A stretch of 32,632 bases of DNA, taken from NCBI GenBank assembly GCA_021401465.1, contig JADDMT010000223.1, forward strand, positions 1-32,632. The letters run 5' to 3'. This document shows, one piece after another, positions 29,101-32,632 of this stretch; the first letter of the stretch is position 1, and each line of letters starts with the position of its first letter. The translations under genes were made by a program, and so were the position numbers. The notes under the pieces were generated by a model. That model did no database searches. It saw only the letters and a list, made by a program, of their open reading frames with translations, and was not told the origin of the DNA. This DNA is from Teratosphaeria epicoccoides. Taxonomy: Eukaryota > Ascomycota > Dothideomycetes > Mycosphaerellales > Teratosphaeriaceae.

Positions 29101-30828
29101 CGTATAGTCTTGGCTTCTTCTCTGAGCGTTACTATTCTCTGGCCTAAGAGGTCGTTCTCGCTCTTGGCCTCGCTGTTCCTGCGCGTTTCTTGCGTACTCT
29201 ATCTTTAAGTAATAGACTTAGAGTCGTAGCGCTCGTGAAATCTAAATACCTTCGTAGGTTAGGTAGCCTCCCTAGGGCGTAAACTCTACCCTAAACAGTA
29301 TAATTTCTTGGACAAATTTCTGATGCGCGTGAGGTTAAGCTACGACTAGTAGTCTCCTTAGGTGTCGTCACATACAGTTGGCTAGTTTGTCATACTAAAG
29401 CTAGTTGACATGTTGTACTCCATTAATCCATGGGTAAGCTTAAGCCTACTAGTTCTATATAATTCGGATAATATCGAGCCTAATGTCATGTAGCAGTATA
29501 GCCTATCGCTCTATACTCTCGTCTTCCTCGGAATCAGGAATGACGGCTTCGACAATCTCGTAGTTGTCATCCGAACCTTCTTCTTCTTCTTCTAGCTCCT
29601 ATTGCCTCAGGACTGTCGCACTAGAAGGTGTACCCCTTAGCGTACAGATCGACTATGCCTTGTTTTGGCTAGGGTACTATCTAGAACCATCTTTATCACT
29701 CATGTGAATTCGACAATCGTTATTGTAGCACGTAGTCTAAGTAAGTGCGGCATAGTCTAGTTCTCGAGTAGCGGCAGCCTTTTGCTTAGGTGCTGTCGTT
29801 GTCGCGCAAGCCTGCTCTATCCTAGGCGGCTCTTGTCGTTACTTCTTAGCAAAACATTCGCGGGCAAAATGTCCTTTCTTTCTACAGTTATGGCACTTAA
29901 GATTACTCTTGTCGAATGGCTTCTTCAGACTATTCTAGGGAGGAGAGCCCTTCTGCGGCTTTCCTTAGGGTCTATTCCTTAGACGCCCCTTAGTCGCATC
30001 TAACTCCATAGGTTAGAGACTATAGTAATCGCTTTGCCATTTTAGTGCTAATCGTTAGACCTTATAGTTAGCCTGTGCTAGCTTGCGATTTCTATGTTGT
30101 CGTTCTTGCTGTCATTCCTAGATGCGATTATCGACACTAATCGCGAGATCGCTTATTTCCTTGAATGTCGTTAGCTAATCTCCTTAGGCAATTTCGTCTT
30201 TAACTGTCTCCTTTAGTCCCTAGTAGAACTAAGCGGCTAAAGCATTATCATTCTAGTCGACTTAAGCAGAGAGGGTCTAAAAGTCCGCGCGGTACTTAAT
30301 AGCAGAACCCTTCTGCTAGATTCCTAGGAGAGCTCTCTCGGCCTCTTGTTGCTTATTACTAAGCCTAAAAGCTTCGCGTAACGCCTTAAACAAAGACTTG
30401 TCTAAGTTAAGAATCTCCCTAGTTGTCGTCTTCCTAGCTTCGACATTGCTGATGTGATCTAGATAATCTGTTAGATGAGGCTAGATAAACTCAAACGCTA
30501 GTCCCTTTAGGTAAGAGACAATGTACATCATTCGCTTATAATGTGTTATAAACTGTTTTGTCTCTATGTTAAATGCTAACTAGCATTATAGGATAAACAT
30601 CTCGACTTGAGATCGTTGCCCTATAAACTCTGTAGGGCTTCCTATCTTGAAGCTATTGTTGCCATGTCTATTCCTAGTAGTTAAACCTGCGACAGATGCT
30701 AGGGCCATCTCGCTAAGGTAAATGGATTCAAGCTACTACGTAATTTGAGGTATAGTAGTAACTTGTCCTCGTAGTGTTAGTTAACTGTCGCTAGAAGTTA
30801 AACTAACAGCTAAAGAACTACTTGACAT
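29101..30828 (-). pseudogene. Gag, element C
   Basis: Start ATG at 30826-30828 (Ser-rich leader as in A). The zinc knuckle CHNCRKKGHFAREC at 29854-29895 is the only intact C-x2-C-x4-H-x4-C in the window. An acidic tail follows (EEEEEGSDDNYEIVEAVIPD, SEEDE near 29500-29600). It packages the element RNA. Where gag ends and whether pol follows by frameshift cannot be told because of the damage. Confidence 0.78.
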
Positions 30829-30887
30829 AGGCATACGTCAAGCGCTCGACAAGTCCCCTGATACTTCCTTAGAAGTAGTGCTCAAAA
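30829..30887 (-). other. Leader of element C with presumed primer-binding site
   Basis: Next to the LTR the minus strand reads TTTTGAGCACTACTTCT. No tRNA match is recognised. Confidence 0.4.
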
Positions 30888-31253
30888 TGTCATAAGGGTA
30901 GGTGCCGATAGCAGGAAGGTAACTAGGTGTTAGACTTATAGAGCTGTAAAGAATATCGACAATAGCAATTGTCCTTGTAACTAACTATCCCCTAGGAAAG
31001 GGAATTAAATTAAGCACGAAGCTCCTTACTACCTGTCCTAAAGCCATTCCTATATACTAGAGAGATAGGGCAGTTCTGTTAGATCTGTTAACAGACCTAA
31101 CAGATCCGTGTCTGTAGATCTGTAGACTAACCCTATAGATCTAGGGATCTGTCCTCACATGACAGATCCTTTCTCTTATGACTATGCTTATAACTTATAG
31201 TCCTTAGGACTCTTACGATCCTGTGACTCGTAGCACTCCTAACACTCATGACA
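30888..31253 (-). repeat. 5' LTR of element C (366 bp)
   Basis: TGTCATAAGGGTAGG to CACTCATGACA. It contains only one hairpin module (GGGATCTGTC/GACAGATCC around CTCACAT near 31143-31168). It is shorter than the partner at 24436-24848 by deletion of the second module, perhaps by slippage between the tandem units. Confidence 0.88.
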
Positions 31254-31258
31254 CTTAG
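31254..31258. repeat. Target-site duplication, right, element C
   Basis: CTTAG, identical to 24431-24435. Confidence 0.9.
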
Positions 31259-31439
31259 GCTCCTAGCCATTCTACGCGGAGGAGAGAGAAGGGAGGAGGG
31301 TAATGTAAGGGGCAAGGCCCTAAGTCCTTAGCATAGGCTAAAGCCTATACGCGACCCCTAACAAGGCTAGCAGCTAGCTATAAAGGACTAGACAGCTAGC
31401 AGATAGTCTCTCTCTCCCTATTATACTTGTTAAATACTA
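31259..31439 (+). other. Continuation of element I beyond C (LTR remainder?)
   Basis: Host sequence of C. It has a purine-rich run GGAGGAGAGAGAAGGGAGGAG (near 31278-31298), AGGCTAAAGCCT-like palindromes and a CT-rich run near 31408-31420. No frame is seen. By position it should be the other half of I's 3' LTR, ending before the AT-rich mitochondrial-type sequence, but this cannot be proven here. Confidence 0.35.
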
Positions 31440-31828
31440 CATGAACCCCTATGTACATACTGTTTACCTGTAATAGTAACACTAATCTAGGGTAAAACAG
31501 TAATTCTAGTAGAGGTAATAGAGGAGGCAATAAGCTATTATTAGGAGGATTTTCTTATGATAAAAGTAACAATTCTCTAATCTCTAATGTAAGTTACACT
31601 TCTGATGACATAAAACGTTATGTAACTAGAGAGTACAAAAACGTGAAATCTGTTATAGCTAGAACTAAATTAGCTAAGATAAAAAAAATTGTCTTAGACT
31701 AGAACATGTTAAGTGTTTATCAAACAATTTAGTAGAAGCTAAGTCAGAGGTTAAATACCTTAAGTCTACAGGAAAATTACTATAGGTTTAGAAAAATAAA
31801 AAATATAAAAAAATCTTTTTTTATATGT
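31440..31828 (+). pseudogene. NUMT 2: mitochondrial ORF remnant upstream of the LAGLIDADG gene
   Basis: Abrupt change to AT-rich, mitochondrial-type sequence. From about 31500 one frame reads NSSRGNRGGNKLL, GGFSYDKSNNSLISNVSYTS, DDIKRYVTREYKNVKSVIAR and TKLAKIKKIVLD. A second frame then gives LEHVKCLSNNLVEAKSEVKY. The codon use (AAT, AAA, TTA) is mitochondrial. It may be the N-terminal part of an intronic or free-standing mitochondrial ORF; the family is not recognised. The left boundary is approximate. Confidence 0.5.
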
Positions 31829-32456
31829 TTGTATCTAGAGGTTAAATTTGTAGGCCTCTTAACGTTACTATATACTAGGACTACTTTGTTACAAAGCTTT
31901 AAATACTACATTGTTTACAACATAGTAAAAAAGTTAAAACAAAAAAGTAAATTAGTAGGTAACATTTTGTATTTTGTGAAAAATAGAACCTTAGAGACTT
32001 TACATAACAGAATTCTAGTTAATTTAGAACATGTAAAACCTTTATTAAAACATGTACCTAAACATCTTAAACCTTTAGATAATAAACATTAGGTTATTAT
32101 TTAGTAGGCTTAATAGATAGTAATAGTCATTTTAGTAAAGCATAGTATTTAGTTATAGTTTTTAGCTTTCTAGATGCATTTCTTGCTTATTATTCAAAAG
32201 AAAAATTAGGCAACTATAATGTTAAAAAAGTTAAAGGAAAAAATGCATATCTTTTAGTAGTATCTAAAAAGCTAGGTATATTAAATGTACTTAACTTAAT
32301 AAATAGTACATTAAGATCAGAAATTAAATTTAACTAACTAGTAAATAATATATTAGATAATAGTAGGTACAAATACACAAGCTTAAATTTTACTTTTAAT
32401 TCAAGTGATAACTTTAACAATCATTAGTTAGCGGGTTTTTCTAATGCTAATGCTAG
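31829..32456 (+). pseudogene. NUMT 2: LAGLIDADG homing endonuclease remnant (mitochondrial intron type)
   Basis: The N-terminal part is an open piece of 87 codons (KYYIVYNIVKKLKQKSKLVG, RILVNLEHVKPLLKHVPKHL). After a frameshift near 32095, motif 1 is VGLIDSNSHFSKA at 32104-32142. The frame continues with VFSFLDAFLAYYSKEKLGNY, KGKNAYLLVVSKKLGILNVL and NLINSTLRSEIKFN to motif 2, LAGFSNANA (32428-32454), 108 codons later in the same frame, the usual spacing of double-motif enzymes. The changes (Gly to Ser, Asp to Asn) are TpG-to-TpA, so RIP has hit the NUMT. It is cut at 32456 by LTR G. These enzymes cut intronless alleles to spread mitochondrial introns; this copy is dead. Confidence 0.82.
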
Positions 32457-32632
32457 TGTCATGAGTGTCAGGAGTACTGTCCGGAGTACTGTAGGATACA
32501 GGATTATGTGGGTCCTAAGTGCTATGAGTCATAGTACCGTCATAGGAGTACTATGAGTCATAGGCATAGTCATGGAAGAAAGGATCTGTCACGTGAGGAC
32601 AGATCCCTAGATCTGTAGGGTTAGTCTACAGA
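32457..32632 (+). repeat. LTR G (start only), same family as A/B/C
   Basis: Begins TGTCATGAGTGTCAGGAG, the orientation opposite to C, with the CATAGGAGTACTATGAG repeats and the CACGTGAGGACAGATCC part of the hairpin. It runs off the window. It interrupts the endonuclease remnant after GCTAG (32452-32456), the predicted target duplication. Confidence 0.85.

Larger units (their letters stand above)
24436..31253 (-). mobile_element. Element C, complete Ty3/Gypsy chromovirus (6.8 kb)
   Basis: The only element in the window with both LTRs and a perfect 5-bp duplication (CTTAG). On the minus strand the order is 5' LTR 30888-31253, leader, gag, protease, RT, RNase H, integrase, chromodomain, [antisense gene on plus strand], polypurine tract, 3' LTR 24436-24848. 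It is in the same family as A, B and E. It has the fewest motif losses: the zinc knuckle and the D,D35E triad are intact, though frames are still broken by TAG/TAA. Confidence 0.92.

Noticed and set aside
29782..29982. Plus-strand open frame rich in Arg and Leu
   Set aside because: Complement of the Gag zinc-knuckle region of C.
31133..31315. Minus-strand open frame of 60 codons
   Set aside because: It runs through the 5' LTR of element C and its flank; the low-complexity Ser/Arg-rich product comes from the palindromic modules.

Overview
This window is transposon-packed, gene-poor nuclear DNA of a filamentous ascomycete (inferred). It consists almost entirely of Ty3/Gypsy LTR retrotransposons with chromodomains, nested inside one another, plus two pieces of mitochondrial DNA moved to the nucleus (NUMTs). 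No intact host gene is visible. All coding regions are interrupted by TAG and TAA, almost never TGA, at positions where related copies or the protein family have Gln (CAG/CAA) or Trp (TGG). CpA and TpG are depleted and TpA is enriched. This is the signature of repeat-induced point mutation (RIP), a genome defence of Pezizomycotina.

Left block (1-8322). Fragments follow one another as a nest cut by the window edge. A NUMT carrying the 3' half of the mitochondrial small-subunit rRNA and tRNA-Tyr (6714-7832) is broken by element E (5951-6713). E is broken by D1 (2222-5950), D1 by B (897-2221), and B by A (1-896). A, B, C and E share one LTR family (about 370-490 bp, TGTCAT...ATGACA, full of palindromes). 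D1 and D2 are a second family. A solo LTR (F, 7833-8322) separates the NUMT from D2 and has no matching target-site duplication.

Middle block (8323-24435). D2 (minus strand) is split in its 5' LTR by element H (minus strand, two 201-bp LTRs). D2 itself lies in the reverse transcriptase of element I (plus strand, 20614 to about 24430). Element C (24436-31253, minus strand) sits in the 3' part of I and is the only complete element, with a CTTAG target duplication on both sides. Right block: probable rest of I, then a second NUMT with a LAGLIDADG homing-endonuclease remnant (about 31440-32456), cut by another LTR (G) that runs off the window.

The most interesting signal is an extra gene on the strand opposite to gag-pol, between the end of pol and the 3' LTR. 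In family A/B/C it is a 206-codon frame with the spacing of a fungal Zn(II)2Cys6 cluster followed by a coiled coil, present in two copies. In H it is an apparently spliced gene with its own TATA box and canonical fungal intron signals. In D2 it is a basic 160-codon frame, and in I there is only a weak Cys-rich hint. Unrelated antisense genes in the same slot of different chromovirus families suggest a recurrent accessory-gene position in these elements.
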